Shown: piece after piece, positions 1 through 9,496 of the stretch | How the letters are laid out: every line of letters begins with the position of its first letter | How positions within the stretch are numbered: the stretch's first letter is position 1 | Origin: Bacteroidales bacterium | GTDB taxonomy: Bacteria; Bacteroidota; Bacteroidia; Bacteroidales; F082 | NCBI GenBank assembly: GCA_015491905.1 | Contig: WGGC01000143.1 | Coordinates: 1-51,938 of the forward strand | Direction of reading: 5' to 3' | Length of the DNA: 51,938 nt | Translations under genes and position numbers: made by a program | The notes under the pieces: generated by a model | The model's database searches: none | Told to the model about the DNA's origin: nothing | The model's input: the letters and a program-made list of their open reading frames with translations, nothing else

Positions 1-143
1 ATTCTTCTTTCATTGGTATTTTTCTCTTTGGGAATGCCAATAATCAATTGTTTTCCTGAAGGTTTGGTAGCAAGCTTCTCTTCTAAAGGAAGTAAATTGT
101 TTTTTTCTTTTAAGTGTAAAAAAGATTTTCCCTGATCTGTCAT
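1..143 (-). CDS. ald: Alanine dehydrogenase, N-terminal fragment (cut by window edge)
   Basis: Only the first 47 codons are inside the window; the gene continues past the left edge. After a polar leader of about 30 residues (starting MTDQGKSF) comes LIIGIPKEKNTNERR, which matches the first beta strand and substrate-binding turn (IGIPKE..ER) of the alanine dehydrogenase / transhydrogenase-alpha N-terminal domain. The enzyme interconverts L-alanine and pyruvate with NAD(H) in the cytoplasm. An ald gene downstream of tsaE and porX is a gene order I associate with Bacteroidota, and this supports the call. The catalytic and NAD-binding parts are not visible, so a transhydrogenase alpha subunit is the main alternative. 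Confidence 0.6.
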   Translation of the reverse strand, partial: MTDQGKSFLHLKEKNNLLPLEEKLATKPSGKQLIIGIPKEKNTNERR

Positions 144-174
144 TATTTGGTGTGTTTAGAAATTCATAAAAATA

Positions 175-609
175 TTATTGTATTAGTTCATAGGTTATTA
201 GTCGTTCGTTGTTTTCAACTTCTTTAATGTTAATTTTTATATATGAGTCAGGTAATAACTCAGTTATTTTTTCCGGCCATTCCATTAAACAATAATTTCC
301 GCTATAAAGATATTCTTCAAAACCGATATCATATAATTCCTCCAACTTTTCAACCCTATAAAAATCAAAATGATAAATATATTCATTTTCTTTGGTTTCA
401 TATTCATTTACCAGGGAAAAAGTCGGACTATTTACTTCATCATCCGAGTTTAATTGCCGTACAATAGATTTTATCAGAGTTGTTTTGCCGGCGCCCATCA
501 TACCATAAAATGAAAATATCCTTTCATTACCGGCATTTCTAATAATTTCTTTTGCAATTTCGGATAAATTATCTACTGTTTTTGCTTTAAATTCTGTTTT
601 TTTATTCAT
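175..609 (-). CDS. tsaE: tRNA threonylcarbamoyladenosine biosynthesis ATPase TsaE
   Basis: TsaE is the ATPase partner of TsaB/TsaD in making N6-threonylcarbamoyladenosine at position 37 of ANN-decoding tRNAs. The 144-residue length is normal for the family. A Walker A loop, GMMGAGKTT, lies at residues 36-44. It is followed by the family signature SPTFSLVNEY and the strand YHFDFYR, and LMEWPEK near residue 110 completes the TsaE pattern. The ATG at 607-609 is the only plausible start and sits 4 bases after the porX stop codon, so the two are probably cotranscribed from the porX side, with ald further downstream. Nothing is truncated or unusual. Confidence 0.95.
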   Translation of the reverse strand: MNKKTEFKAKTVDNLSEIAKEIIRNAGNERIFSFYGMMGAGKTTLIKSIVRQLNSDDEVNSPTFSLVNEYETKENEYIYHFDFYRVEKLEELYDIGFEEYLYSGNYCLMEWPEKITELLPDSYIKINIKEVENNERLITYELIQ

Positions 610-613
610 TAAA

Positions 614-2167
614 TTATTTCGACTTTAAAGTTATAATAGGTATCAGTGCTTCCTCCAGTGAAATTCCACCATGCTGAAATGTATTTGTATAATATTTTAC
701 ATAATAATTAAAATTGTTTGGATAAGCAAAAAACTGGCTTCCGCTTGTAAAAATCCAACGGGTACTTACATTCATTTTAGGAAGAAAATACTCTTCAGGT
801 TTTGTCATCTCAAAAACTTCTTTTGGATTATAAGCCAGACTCTTTCCATATTTATATCTTAAGTTTGTATTTACATTTTTATCACCCAAAACTTTAACAG
901 GGTCATGTACTCTAACAGAACCATGGTCAGTAGTGATAAATAATGTAACATCCTTTTCTGATAAATATTTAATAATTTCAAATAATGAGGAGTGCTCAAA
1001 CCATGAGGCCATAAGTGAACGATAAGCCGATTCATCAGAGGCAAGTTCTTTTATAATTTCCATATCTGTTCTTGCATGAGAAAGCATATCAACGAAATTA
1101 TATACAATTACATTAAAGTCATATTGCATTAAGTTTGAAATGTTTTCCTGTAATTTCTTGCCTGCATCAAGGTTTAAAATTTTATTGTATGAAATTTTAT
1201 CGTGCCGGCCATATCTTTTAAATTGTTCTATAAGTAACTCAGCTTCAAACTGATTTTTTGTTCCTTCCTCATTTTCATCAACCCAAAATTGGGGAAAATG
1301 TTTTCTTATTTCTAAAGGCATAAGCCCTGAAAAAATCGAATTCCGGGCATATTGAGTAGCTGTGGGTAAAATACTATAATATATTTCATCTTTATGTACT
1401 CTGAAATAATTTGATATTAAAGGTTCTATTATTTTCCACTGATCGTATCTAAGATTATCGATAAGTAAAAAGAATACTTTTTGATTAGCATTTATTTGCG
1501 GAAGAACTTTATCTTTAATAAGAGTATGTGAAAGAGTGGGTTTATCATCAGTTTTTCCATACAACCAGTTTTTATAATTTTTTGTATAAAATTTAGAAAA
1601 GCCGTAATTAGCTTCATTCTTCTGCATAGCGAGGATTTCATTTATTCCGGTATCTTCAGATTTTTCCAAATCAATTTCCCATCTTATCAATTTTTTATAA
1701 ATATCAATCCACCCTTTAGAATCTAGCCTGTCTTGTAATTCCATACTGATTTCCCTGAATTCTTGCTGATAATTTAGGGTTGTCTTTTCTCCTATAAGTT
1801 TTTTATTTTCTAAATTTCTCTTTAGGGAAAGCAATATCTGCGTAGGCTTAACGGGTTTTATAAGATAGTCAGCAATATTTGAGCCAATTGCATCTTCCAT
1901 AATTGACTCTTCTTCACTTTTAGTAATCATCACCACCGGCAAATTAGGATGGGTTTGTTGAAGTTTTTCCAGCACTTCTATACCACTCATTCCCGGCATC
2001 TGTTCATCCAGAAAAACAATATCAAACTGCCCATTGTCAAGTTGTTCAAGAACTTCGTCACCACTATTTACTGCAACAACTTTGAATCCCTTTTCTTCAA
2101 GATATATTATATGGGGTTTCAGCATTGAAATCTCATCATCTGCCCAAAGTATTTTTGTTCCGCTCAT
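614..2167 (-). CDS. porX: PorX: response regulator with PglZ phosphatase-superfamily domain
   Basis: The 517-residue protein starts with a complete receiver domain (acidic pair D10/D11, phosphoacceptor D54 in FLDEQMPG, K104 in LIKP). A helical linker follows, then a PglZ domain of the alkaline-phosphatase superfamily. The metal-site residues of that superfamily are visible: LLIDNLRYD, TATQYAR, DMLSHAR, TTDHG and QHGG. This architecture is that of PorX, which with the kinase PorY controls type IX secretion genes in Bacteroidota and has been shown to have zinc-dependent nucleotide phosphodiesterase activity in homologues. No DNA-binding domain is present. No histidine kinase of PorY type lies next to it here. 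The identification is firm; whether the regulated secretion system is present must be checked elsewhere in the genome. Confidence 0.92.
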   Translation of the reverse strand: MSGTKILWADDEISMLKPHIIYLEEKGFKVVAVNSGDEVLEQLDNGQFDIVFLDEQMPGMSGIEVLEKLQQTHPNLPVVMITKSEEESIMEDAIGSNIADYLIKPVKPTQILLSLKRNLENKKLIGEKTTLNYQQEFREISMELQDRLDSKGWIDIYKKLIRWEIDLEKSEDTGINEILAMQKNEANYGFSKFYTKNYKNWLYGKTDDKPTLSHTLIKDKVLPQINANQKVFFLLIDNLRYDQWKIIEPLISNYFRVHKDEIYYSILPTATQYARNSIFSGLMPLEIRKHFPQFWVDENEEGTKNQFEAELLIEQFKRYGRHDKISYNKILNLDAGKKLQENISNLMQYDFNVIVYNFVDMLSHARTDMEIIKELASDESAYRSLMASWFEHSSLFEIIKYLSEKDVTLFITTDHGSVRVHDPVKVLGDKNVNTNLRYKYGKSLAYNPKEVFEMTKPEEYFLPKMNVSTRWIFTSGSQFFAYPNNFNYYVKYYTNTFQHGGISLEEALIPIITLKSK

Positions 2168-2186
2168 AATCCTTATTTTATTATGT

Positions 2187-2214
2187 TTGTTATTGAGGTT
2201 AATGGTTATCTTTG
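2187..2214 (+). promoter_or_regulatory. Candidate Bacteroidota promoter of the HD phosphohydrolase gene
   Basis: TATCTTTG at 2207-2214 fits the Bacteroidota -7 consensus TAnnTTTG. A TTTG at 2186-2189 lies 17 bases upstream, close to the -33 element expected about 19 bases away. The start codon at 2290 would have a leader of roughly 70 bases. Confidence 0.5.
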
Positions 2215-2289
2215 TTATAAATATAATTTTTTTAATCTTTCCTCAATTTATTACACAAAAATGAGGTATTTCTTTGGTTCTGTAAAGTA

Positions 2290-3558
2290 ATGAAAACAAA
2301 TTTAAGAAAATTTATGAGTGCCGGAAAAATTAACAAACGTAAAATATTTAATGACCCCGTTTATGGTTTTATATCTATTACAGATGATTTAATTTTTGAC
2401 ATCATTGAACATCCATATTTTCAACGACTTAGAAGAATTAAGCAACTAGGACTTACACATTTGGTATATCCTGGGGCTTTACATACCCGGTTTCATCATT
2501 CTTTGGGGGCAATGCATTTAATGGGAAAAGCATTAAATGAATTAAAAATGAAAGGCTACAAAATTTCTAAAAAAGAATTTGTTTCTGCTCAAATTGCTAT
2601 GTTGCTGCATGATATCGGGCATGGTCCTTATTCCCATGCTCTTGAACATAGTATTGTTGACGGTGTCAATCATGAAAAAATTTCCATTTTGTTTATGCAC
2701 CGTTTAAACACAGAATTCAAAGGGAAATTAAACCTTGCTATTGATATTTTTGAGAATAATTATTCAAGAAAATTTTTTCACCACCTGGTAACCAGTCAGT
2801 TTGATATGGATAGATTAGATTACCTTAAAAGAGATAGCTTTTTTACCGGGGTTTCTGAAGGAATAATAAATTATGAAAGATTATTGAATATGCTGGAGAT
2901 TGCCAACGACCGTCCGGTAATTGAATATAAAGGAATTTACTCTGTTGAAAAATTTATTACTGCCAGAAGACTTATGTACTGGCAAGTTTATTTACATAAA
3001 ACAGTTCTTTCTGCCGAGTATATGGCTTTTTATTTATTAAAAAGGGCAAAAGAACTGTCTTTAAAAGGAGTTTCTATTTTCTCTACTCCTGCTTTAAAAT
3101 TATTTCTCGAACACTCTATAAATGAAAATGATTTTATTAATGACAAAAAAATACTGGATGATTTTGCTTGTTTGGATGATTATGATATTTATTCTTCAAT
3201 GAAAGTATGGCAAAGCCATACAGATATTGTACTGTCCACTTTAAGTAAAGGCTTGGTAAACAGACATCTGTTCAAAATTGAATTACAAAATGAACCTTTT
3301 AATCCTGAAAGAGTACAAAAAGTTAAAAATGCTGTTTTAAAACATTTTAAAATTTCACAAAATGAACTTAATTATTTTGTTTTTGAAGAAAGCACCTCCA
3401 ATTATACTTATAAACCCGGTGTTGATAAAATAAATTTATTATTTAAAAATGGCAGTATAATGGATATTTCCGAAGCATCCGACCAGTTGAGTATCAATAC
3501 TTTATCTAAACCAACGGTTAAATATTTTTTGTGTTATCCTAAGGATATTGTATTATGA
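2290..3558 (+). CDS. HD-domain phosphohydrolase (dGTPase-like/YwfO-like)
   Basis: This is a 422-residue cytoplasmic metal-dependent phosphohydrolase of the HD superfamily, related to dNTP triphosphohydrolases and to YwfO/SAMHD1-like proteins. HTRFHHSLGAMHL near residue 64 supplies the first histidine. LLHDIGHGPYSHALEH near 110 supplies the HD pair and following His. QFDMDRLDYLKRDSFFTGV near 177 supplies the distal Asp. The N-terminal DPVYGFI and FQRLRRIKQLG segments are typical of this subgroup. The substrate cannot be read from sequence: dNTPs and nucleotide second messengers are both possible. The gene is divergent from porX and has its own likely promoter. A later ATG (codon 9) is an alternative start. 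Confidence 0.85.
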   Translation: MKTNLRKFMSAGKINKRKIFNDPVYGFISITDDLIFDIIEHPYFQRLRRIKQLGLTHLVYPGALHTRFHHSLGAMHLMGKALNELKMKGYKISKKEFVSAQIAMLLHDIGHGPYSHALEHSIVDGVNHEKISILFMHRLNTEFKGKLNLAIDIFENNYSRKFFHHLVTSQFDMDRLDYLKRDSFFTGVSEGIINYERLLNMLEIANDRPVIEYKGIYSVEKFITARRLMYWQVYLHKTVLSAEYMAFYLLKRAKELSLKGVSIFSTPALKLFLEHSINENDFINDKKILDDFACLDDYDIYSSMKVWQSHTDIVLSTLSKGLVNRHLFKIELQNEPFNPERVQKVKNAVLKHFKISQNELNYFVFEESTSNYTYKPGVDKINLLFKNGSIMDISEASDQLSINTLSKPTVKYFLCYPKDIVL

Positions 3559-3619
3559 AACTAATTTTTTATAAACATCTATTAATTATAAGATTATGTA
3601 ACAAAAAAATTACTATTTT

Positions 3620-3627
3620 TATCTTTG
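3620..3627 (+). promoter_or_regulatory. Candidate -7 element upstream of the GAF-PAS hybrid kinase gene
   Basis: TATCTTTG matches TAnnTTTG and ends 15 bases before the ATG at 3643. It overlaps an in-frame TTG at 3625, which argues that the TTG is promoter sequence and that translation starts at 3643. No clear -33 TTG is visible. Confidence 0.45.
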
Positions 3628-3642
3628 ATAAACCAAAAGAAT

Positions 3643-5667
3643 ATGGAAGATAGCTCCCGTGAACAAAAAGAATTGGAAAAGATGTTGCAAAGGATATCTG
3701 AAGTGATGGAAAAGGCAATGTCCAGGTCCAAGTTTAATTTACAATATGCTCTAAAAGAAATTTCTCAAATATTAAAAGTTAGTTTAACAGCATTTTACTA
3801 TTTTAATAAATCAGAAAAAGAACCTGTTATTTACTCATATTCAAAAGATAACAAATCTAAAAAACCTTTTAAAAATGCTTATCCCCTTTTCCATTATTTA
3901 ACTTTACAAAGTAAAGATAAACCTGTTATTTTACACGAAATTAATGATTCAAGTCCTGAATTTCCAATTGGAAAAATTGAATCTTTTATGGGTATTCCTA
4001 TTACTTTTAAAGGATCTTTAAATGGAATTATTGCCATAGCGGATTTCAAACCTGTCAAATTCGCTCCAGTTTCTCAGAAGTTATTAAATAATTTTGGTAA
4101 ATTTATCCTTCTAGAAGATATTAGGCTTCAAACATTTAACAAATTAAATGAAGTGCAGACAAAGTATAAAATTATTTATGATAATTTAGATGTTGGGATA
4201 ATTTTGTTAAAAGATGAGACTATTATTGAATGTAATGAAAGATTCTATGAAATGACGGGATTTAACCCATCTCAAATAGAAGGACAAAAACTAATAAGTA
4301 TTTCACCAAAATTTCAACCTGACGGAAATCATTCCGATAAAAAGTTTAATCTGTTTTTACGCGCTTCAAAAAGAAAAAAACAGGTTTTAGAGTGGAGTTT
4401 TAAAACCAGTAACGGACAAATATTATATACTGAGATTAAGTTGGCAAATTCCATTGGATTATCTGATGTTGACACAATAGTGTTTGTATATGATATTTCA
4501 AATCAAAAAAAGTTTGAACGTGAATTAGTTAATGCAAGGGAAAAAGCTGAAAAGGCAAACAGGATGAAATCTGTTTTTTTGGCAAATATGTCTCATGAAA
4601 TCAGGACTCCGTTAAATTCAATTATTGGTTTTTCAGATTTATTATTGGATGAAGATGCAGATGCAGATGAAAGAAAAATGTACTCTGAAATGATAAGCAC
4701 ATCAGGCAGATCTTTATTAAGCCTTATTGAAGATATTATTGATATATCAAAGATTGAAGCGGGGCATTTAAAAATCCGAAAAACAGAATTTGATGTCCAT
4801 AAAAGTTTAGATGATATCCTGGAAACATTTGAGCATGAAAAAATAAATAGAGGAAAGTCACATATAAAATTGATTCTGAAAAAAGGAATTAAAGAAAGTT
4901 CTTTGGTTATAAATTCTGATTTATACAGGTTCAGGCAAATATTTGTAAATTTAATTACCAATGCTATTAAGTTTACAGAAACGGGTACAATTGAATTCGG
5001 ATATACATCCTTTTCACCACAAATGATTCAATTTTATGTAAAAGATACAGGTATTGGAATTAATCATGATGAGATAGCAATAATATTCGAGCGTTTTGGC
5101 CAGGCTAAACAAGAATATATCGAAAATAAAGAAGGTAAAGGACTAGGCCTTGCCATTACAAATTCATTAGTTAAATTGCTGGGAGGAAACATATGGGCAG
5201 ACTCAGAACCCGGAAAAGGAAGTACCTTCTTTTTCACCATACCAACAGGAAAAAAACTTTCACTACATAATGAACTTAAAAATATTTTTAATGAATCGCT
5301 AAGTGGCAAAACTATTTTAGTTGTAGATAATATTGAAGAAAACTTTCATTTTATAAGAGGGGCGCTACAAGCTACAAATGGACTCTTTTTATGGGCAAAA
5401 GGAGGTATAGAAGCTGTTAAAATTTGCGCGGAAAATCCCGAAATTAATTTAGTGCTTATGGATTTACTTATGCCTGACCTTGATGGAATGACAGCTACAC
5501 GAATGATAAAAAAAATGAATCCTAACCTGCCAGTTATAGCTCAAACTGCTTTTGGAGCTTCTTTGTCAAAAGATAAAATTATGAAAAACGGTTTCGATGA
5601 CTGGATAGAAAAGCCTATTTCTTTTGAAGAACTATTTAGTAAACTTGCCCGACATTTAGTATCGTAA
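3643..5667 (+). CDS. Hybrid sensor histidine kinase (GAF-PAS-HisKA-HATPase-REC)
   Basis: The protein has 674 residues from the ATG at 3643; the in-frame TTG at 3625 lies within a likely promoter element. In order it has an N-terminal helix, a GAF-like domain (about 20-165), a PAS domain (about 175-290), a HisKA dimerisation helix with H318 in [10 protein letters not shown], an HATPase domain ([23 protein letters not shown]) and a C-terminal receiver with D607 in [11 protein letters not shown] and a Lys in EKPIS. The first acidic pair of the receiver reads D-N rather than D-D. No membrane segment is present, so it should sense a cytoplasmic signal through GAF/PAS. The output partner is unknown, and no response regulator is adjacent. 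recQ follows 10 bases downstream and may be read from the same transcript. Confidence 0.88.
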   Translation: MEDSSREQKELEKMLQRISEVMEKAMSRSKFNLQYALKEISQILKVSLTAFYYFNKSEKEPVIYSYSKDNKSKKPFKNAYPLFHYLTLQSKDKPVILHEINDSSPEFPIGKIESFMGIPITFKGSLNGIIAIADFKPVKFAPVSQKLLNNFGKFILLEDIRLQTFNKLNEVQTKYKIIYDNLDVGIILLKDETIIECNERFYEMTGFNPSQIEGQKLISISPKFQPDGNHSDKKFNLFLRASKRKKQVLEWSFKTSNGQILYTEIKLANSIGLSDVDTIVFVYDISNQKKFERELVNAREKAEKANRMKSVFLANMSHEIRTPLNSIIGFSDLLLDEDADADERKMYSEMISTSGRSLLSLIEDIIDISKIEAGHLKIRKTEFDVHKSLDDILETFEHEKINRGKSHIKLILKKGIKESSLVINSDLYRFRQIFVNLITNAIKFTETGTIEFGYTSFSPQMIQFYVKDTGIGINHDEIAIIFERFGQAKQEYIENKEGKGLGLAITNSLVKLLGGNIWADSEPGKGSTFFFTIPTGKKLSLHNELKNIFNESLSGKTILVVDNIEENFHFIRGALQATNGLFLWAKGGIEAVKICAENPEINLVLMDLLMPDLDGMTATRMIKKMNPNLPVIAQTAFGASLSKDKIMKNGFDDWIEKPISFEELFSKLARHLVS

Positions 5668-5677
5668 ATTTTTGCCA

Positions 5678-7606
5678 ATGAGCCTGGAAGCAAGAAAGAT
5701 ATTGACAGAATACTGGGGATACCAACGCTTCCGTCCAATGCAGGAAGAAATAATTGACTCTGTTCTTCAGAATAATGACACCTTTGCCTTAATGCCTACC
5801 GGCGGGGGCAAATCATTAACCTTTCAAATTCCCGCTCTTGTACGTCCTGGGTGTTGCCTTGTTATTACACCATTAATTTCACTTATGAAAGATCAAGTGG
5901 ACAGATTGAAAAAAATGGGAATAAAAGCAAAAGCTATTTATACGGGAATGTACTGGGAAGAAATAGATGCTGCCTTTTCAGAGGCCATTTATGGAAAGTT
6001 AAAATTTCTATATGTTTCGCCTGAACGATTAATGAATGAAAATTTTCAACAGGCACTGGCAAAAGTAAATATTAACTTAATTGCTGTTGATGAAGCCCAT
6101 TGTATATCACAATGGGGTTATCAGTTTCGTCCTCCATATTTACGAATTGCAGAAATAAGACAATTTTTCCCAAAAATACCTGTTCTTGCTGTTACTGCCA
6201 CAGCAACTCCTAAAGTTGTAGATGATATTATTAAAAAATTAAATTTCAAGAAAAAGATTATTTTCAAGGCTTCATTTGAGCGTAAAAATATTGCCTACAG
6301 AGTTGAAAAAGAAAGTGATAAAACCGGAAGAATGCTACAAATTTTAAAACAGGAAGCCGGTTCATCAATTGTATATGTTCGTAACAGAAGAAAAACCAGA
6401 GAATTAGCAGAAATTTTAATTAAAAATAATGTTAAGGCTACATATTATCATGCAGGATTAGAACAAAATATAAGAAATCAAAGGCAAAACATGTGGTTTA
6501 CCGGAAAAGTACAAGTTATTGTGGCAACAAATGCTTTTGGTATGGGAATAGACAAGTCTGATGTAAGAAAGGTTATCCATTACAATTTGCCAGACTGTAT
6601 TGAATCTTATTTTCAGGAGGCAGGAAGAGCCGGAAGGGATGGGAAACCGGCAACAGCTATTCTTTTATACAATAATCATGATATTGGTCATTCCAAAAAA
6701 CAACTTACGGAATCATATCCCGACATAGAAACTATCAGAAATATATATAATTCCCTTGGAAACTACTTTCAAATTCCGGTGGGAAGCGGAAAGGATATGG
6801 GATATAGTTTTAAAATTACTGAATTTGCATCACAGTATAATTTCGGATTAATAACTGTTTACAGCACAATAAAATTACTGGAAAAAGAAGGATTTATTTT
6901 TTTTAAAGAGTCTGCAGGAAGGTTCTCAAAACTTAAATTTAAAGTTGATTATAATCAAATGTATCGTTATATTGTTGAAAATGCCAGATTTGAGGTTTTA
7001 CTAAAACAAATAATGCGATCATATGGAGGGGTGTTCTCAGATTATGTAAACATTGATGAAAAAATTCTTTCAAAAAGAACAGGAATTAAGCCTGAAAGTG
7101 TTTATTCAGCACTTGCATATCTCTCAAAAATAAAAATTATAAGCTATGTTCCTTTAAATAGTACTCCTCAAATTTTTTATAATACAGAACGATTACCTAA
7201 AAGCCATATTGGTTTGTCACCAGAGAATTATGAAAATCTCAAAAAAGCAGCACAAAGCCGTTTGGATGCATTATTGAGTTTCATAAATAACCATATTACA
7301 TGCAGAAGTATTCAACTATTAAGCTACTTTGGAGAAAAACACCAACATCGATGTGGTATTTGTGATGTTTGTACCAGTATGAATAAAATGGAACTTTCAT
7401 CAATAGAACTTGAAGTTATTCAAAATCAAATTATGGACTTATTACTGGAAAAACCTAGAAATTTATATGAATTAGTTCCTTCTGTTAAAAACACAACAGA
7501 AGAAAAAATTATCAAAGTTATTCAATGGCTTCTCGATCAGGATATACTTTATAGGACTCCTGATGAAAAAATTCACTGGAAACAACAAATGAATTTAGAT
7601 CTTTAG
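5678..7606 (+). CDS. recQ: ATP-dependent DNA helicase RecQ
   Basis: The protein is a 3'-5' superfamily 2 DNA helicase of recombination and replication-fork repair. The N-terminal WGYQRFRPMQEEII motif 0 is followed by MPTGGGKS (motif I), VDEAHCISQWGYQFRP (motif II with the aromatic-rich loop), TATATP (motif III) and GRAGRDGK (motif VI). The zinc-binding region is intact (CRSIQLLSYFGE, then CGICDVC), and a winged-helix RQC domain ends the protein. No HRDC domain follows, so at 642 residues it is a HRDC-less form. ATG 5678 is preferred over the in-frame TTG at 5672. The gene is preceded closely by the hybrid kinase gene. Confidence 0.95.
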   Translation: MSLEARKILTEYWGYQRFRPMQEEIIDSVLQNNDTFALMPTGGGKSLTFQIPALVRPGCCLVITPLISLMKDQVDRLKKMGIKAKAIYTGMYWEEIDAAFSEAIYGKLKFLYVSPERLMNENFQQALAKVNINLIAVDEAHCISQWGYQFRPPYLRIAEIRQFFPKIPVLAVTATATPKVVDDIIKKLNFKKKIIFKASFERKNIAYRVEKESDKTGRMLQILKQEAGSSIVYVRNRRKTRELAEILIKNNVKATYYHAGLEQNIRNQRQNMWFTGKVQVIVATNAFGMGIDKSDVRKVIHYNLPDCIESYFQEAGRAGRDGKPATAILLYNNHDIGHSKKQLTESYPDIETIRNIYNSLGNYFQIPVGSGKDMGYSFKITEFASQYNFGLITVYSTIKLLEKEGFIFFKESAGRFSKLKFKVDYNQMYRYIVENARFEVLLKQIMRSYGGVFSDYVNIDEKILSKRTGIKPESVYSALAYLSKIKIISYVPLNSTPQIFYNTERLPKSHIGLSPENYENLKKAAQSRLDALLSFINNHITCRSIQLLSYFGEKHQHRCGICDVCTSMNKMELSSIELEVIQNQIMDLLLEKPRNLYELVPSVKNTTEEKIIKVIQWLLDQDILYRTPDEKIHWKQQMNLDL

Positions 7607-7656
7607 TAGTTTTTTTGTATTTTTATAAATCAAAAATTAAATTTTAAAAAGAGTAA

Positions 7657-8373
7657 ATGAAAAAAATATTAGTTACATTCATATTAATGATTGCTATTAC
7701 CCAATTTGGTATAAGCCAGGTTACTTCAAAAGGTTTTTATGCAGATGGCGGAATAGCATTTCCTTTAAAAGACTTAGGAAAAGGAGTTGTTTCTGAAAAT
7801 AATTCAGGAATGGCATCTACAGGTTTTCACATTGAAGTAGGATATAGTCATTTGTTTACAGAGTTGTTTGGAGTTAAACTTGCCACCTACTATTATGGAA
7901 GTCGTTATAGCAGACACAAATTTGACAATTTTTACCGCGGCAGATTAGATGATGCCACTCATAGTGTTGAAAGCACACAGGGATGGTCAATGACAGGCTT
8001 ATTGCTAAAGCCATTTATATTTCTGCCTGTAGGCGATAAATTTCATCTTGAGATAAATGGAACAGCTGGTTTCCTTGCCTTTTACACCCCTAAATACCAA
8101 TTAATTACACAAAGTTTTATTCCTAATGGAAATTCTACTCTCAGCAATTATTATCGTAACCAGGGGAAAGGTAATTCATTTGCTTATGGAGCAGGAAGCC
8201 GTATGGTTTTTTCATTTAAAAAGATGGATTGGTTTGTTTCGGCTGATCTTTTCTACAGTAATATAAAATATACAGCTTCCGGGATAAACGAAAGTAATAC
8301 ATCATATAGTTTTATAAACAAAATGAATATTGGTTATTTTAGTATAAATTTTGGTTACATAGTATATTTATAA
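7657..8373 (+). CDS. Outer-membrane beta-barrel protein
   Basis: This 238-residue protein starts with a signal peptide (hydrophobic run from residue 5, likely cut after GISQ near residue 20). The rest alternates polar and hydrophobic residues in strand-like stretches: YADGGIAFPL, FHIEVGYSHLF, LHLEIN-type strands, FAYGAGSRMVFSF, DWFVSADLFYS and a final FSINFGYIVYL. It ends with a hydrophobic/aromatic C-terminal strand, as expected for an eight- to ten-strand outer-membrane barrel (porin-family OmpA/OmpW-like fold). No OmpA peptidoglycan-binding domain is attached. Its function is not recognisable. It lies between recQ and the glycosylase gene with a 50-base upstream gap. Confidence 0.75.
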   Translation: MKKILVTFILMIAITQFGISQVTSKGFYADGGIAFPLKDLGKGVVSENNSGMASTGFHIEVGYSHLFTELFGVKLATYYYGSRYSRHKFDNFYRGRLDDATHSVESTQGWSMTGLLLKPFIFLPVGDKFHLEINGTAGFLAFYTPKYQLITQSFIPNGNSTLSNYYRNQGKGNSFAYGAGSRMVFSFKKMDWFVSADLFYSNIKYTASGINESNTSYSFINKMNIGYFSINFGYIVYL

Positions 8374-8381
8374 AAAATTTC

Positions 8382-8993
8382 TTGAGAAAATTACCTATAT
8401 CATATTATACAAGAACTGATACCCTTGAAATAGCCAAAGACTTACTGGGAAAATACCTTATTACAAATATTAGTGGTAAGATTACTGGTGGAATAATTGC
8501 AGAAACTGAGGCTTATAATGGGGTTTTCGATAAAGCTTCTCATGCATATAACGGAAGAAGGACGAAACGAACAGAAACAATGTATTCTTCAGGAGGTATC
8601 AGTTATGTATATTTTAGTTATGGGATGCATTATCTGTTCAACGTGGTAACTTCTGTAAAAGAAGATCCCAAAGCTGTTCTAATAAGAGGTATCATTCCGG
8701 AATTTGGAATTGAAGAACAAATAAAACGAAGAAATTTTACAAAAAAAGAAAAAACACAGCTAACTAATGGCCCTGCCAAATTATGCCAGGCACTTGGAAT
8801 AACAAAATTACAAAATGGAATCTCGCTATTAGGAGATACAATTTGGGTTGAAGATAGGTATTTTAAAATTTCTAAGAATAAAATAATTACAACCTCACGG
8901 GTTGGAGTTGAATATGCCGGGGAAGATTCTATGCTTCCATACCGGTTTATTCTTGATAACCCTAATTATGTTCCTGTCAAATTACGAAAATAA
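8382..8993 (+). CDS. DNA-3-methyladenine glycosylase (AAG/MPG family)
   Basis: The protein removes alkylated purines in base-excision repair. Family blocks are visible along its 203 residues: LAKDLLGKYLIT-like start (IAKDLLGKYL), GGIIAETEAYNG with the catalytic-site Glu, ASHAYNGRRTKRTETMY, the DNA-intercalating YVYFSYGMHYLFNVV region, AVLIRGIIPE, LTNGPAKLCQALGI and the C-terminal RVGVEYAGED. A TTG at 8382 must serve as start: the next in-frame Met is residue 67, after the catalytic Glu, and no upstream ATG fits. The gene begins 8 bases after the barrel gene, suggesting cotranscription, and ends at a bidirectional terminator. Confidence 0.93.
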   Translation: MRKLPISYYTRTDTLEIAKDLLGKYLITNISGKITGGIIAETEAYNGVFDKASHAYNGRRTKRTETMYSSGGISYVYFSYGMHYLFNVVTSVKEDPKAVLIRGIIPEFGIEEQIKRRNFTKKEKTQLTNGPAKLCQALGITKLQNGISLLGDTIWVEDRYFKISKNKIITTSRVGVEYAGEDSMLPYRFILDNPNYVPVKLRK

Positions 8994-9027
8994 AAAAGAG
9001 GTTATCAAAAAATGACAACCTCTTTTT
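8993..9027. terminator. Bidirectional rho-independent terminator
   Basis: AAAAAGAGGTTATCA pairs with TGACAACCTCTTTTT across a short A-rich loop, with one mismatch. The stem is flanked by A-runs on one side and T-runs on the other, so it can end transcription of the glycosylase gene (plus) and of hup (minus), which converge here. Confidence 0.85.
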
Positions 9028-9045
9028 ATTTCAGCATGGTAAAAA

Positions 9046-9318
9046 TTATTTTATACCATGTGATAAATCTGCTCCTGCTTTAAATTTAACTACTTTTTTA
9101 GCAGGGATGCTAATTTCTTTACCGGTTTGTGGATTACGACCTTTTCTGGCAGAACGCTCCGAAACAGAAAAAGATCCAAAACCAACTAAAGCAACACGTT
9201 CACCATTTTGAAGAGCATTTGTTGTTGACTCAACGAAGGCATCTAGTGCTTTTTTTGCATCAGCTTTGCTTAATCCGGCGCTGGCAGCCATAGCATCAAT
9301 TAATTCAGCTTTGTTCAT
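9046..9318 (-). CDS. hup: HU family DNA-binding protein
   Basis: A 90-residue histone-like protein that bends and compacts DNA as a dimer. It has the standard order: helical N-terminus MNKAELIDAMAASAGLSK, the LVGFGSFSVSERSARKGRNP beta-arm signature (GFGSF, then R.GRNPQTG near residues 46-68), and the closing KKVVKFKAGADLSHGIK strand/helix. Length and motifs are those of single-domain HU with no extension. It is a monocistronic unit with its own strong promoter upstream and the shared terminator downstream. Confidence 0.97.
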   Translation of the reverse strand: MNKAELIDAMAASAGLSKADAKKALDAFVESTTNALQNGERVALVGFGSFSVSERSARKGRNPQTGKEISIPAKKVVKFKAGADLSHGIK

Positions 9319-9357
9319 AGTTGTAAATTTTAATTAACATTTAAACAATTTGCCTAA

Positions 9358-9388
9358 CAAATATACAAGTAAATCAGTTAAATGCAAA
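9358..9388 (-). promoter_or_regulatory. Promoter of hup
   Basis: Read on the minus strand, TTTG (9385-9388) and TATATTTG (9358-9365) are separated by exactly 19 bases, the spacing of the Bacteroidota sigma-ABfr consensus TTTG-N19-TAnnTTTG. The start codon is 40 bases downstream. This is the best-matching promoter in the window and suits a highly expressed nucleoid protein. Confidence 0.8.
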
Positions 9389-9496
9389 GATTTACCCTAA
9401 AAAACAGTAGAAATGTTAATAAAATGGCACTTTTGTTGATAATTAATGATGAAAAATTGCTGAAATCCTTATTATATCAGTATTTCAGAAATTTTT

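Noticed and set aside
4593-4961. Antisense open frame of 122 codons inside the hybrid kinase gene
   Set aside because: It is the mirror of the HisKA/HATPase coding sequence, has no family motif and is rich in Ile/Ser as expected from an AT-rich antisense frame.
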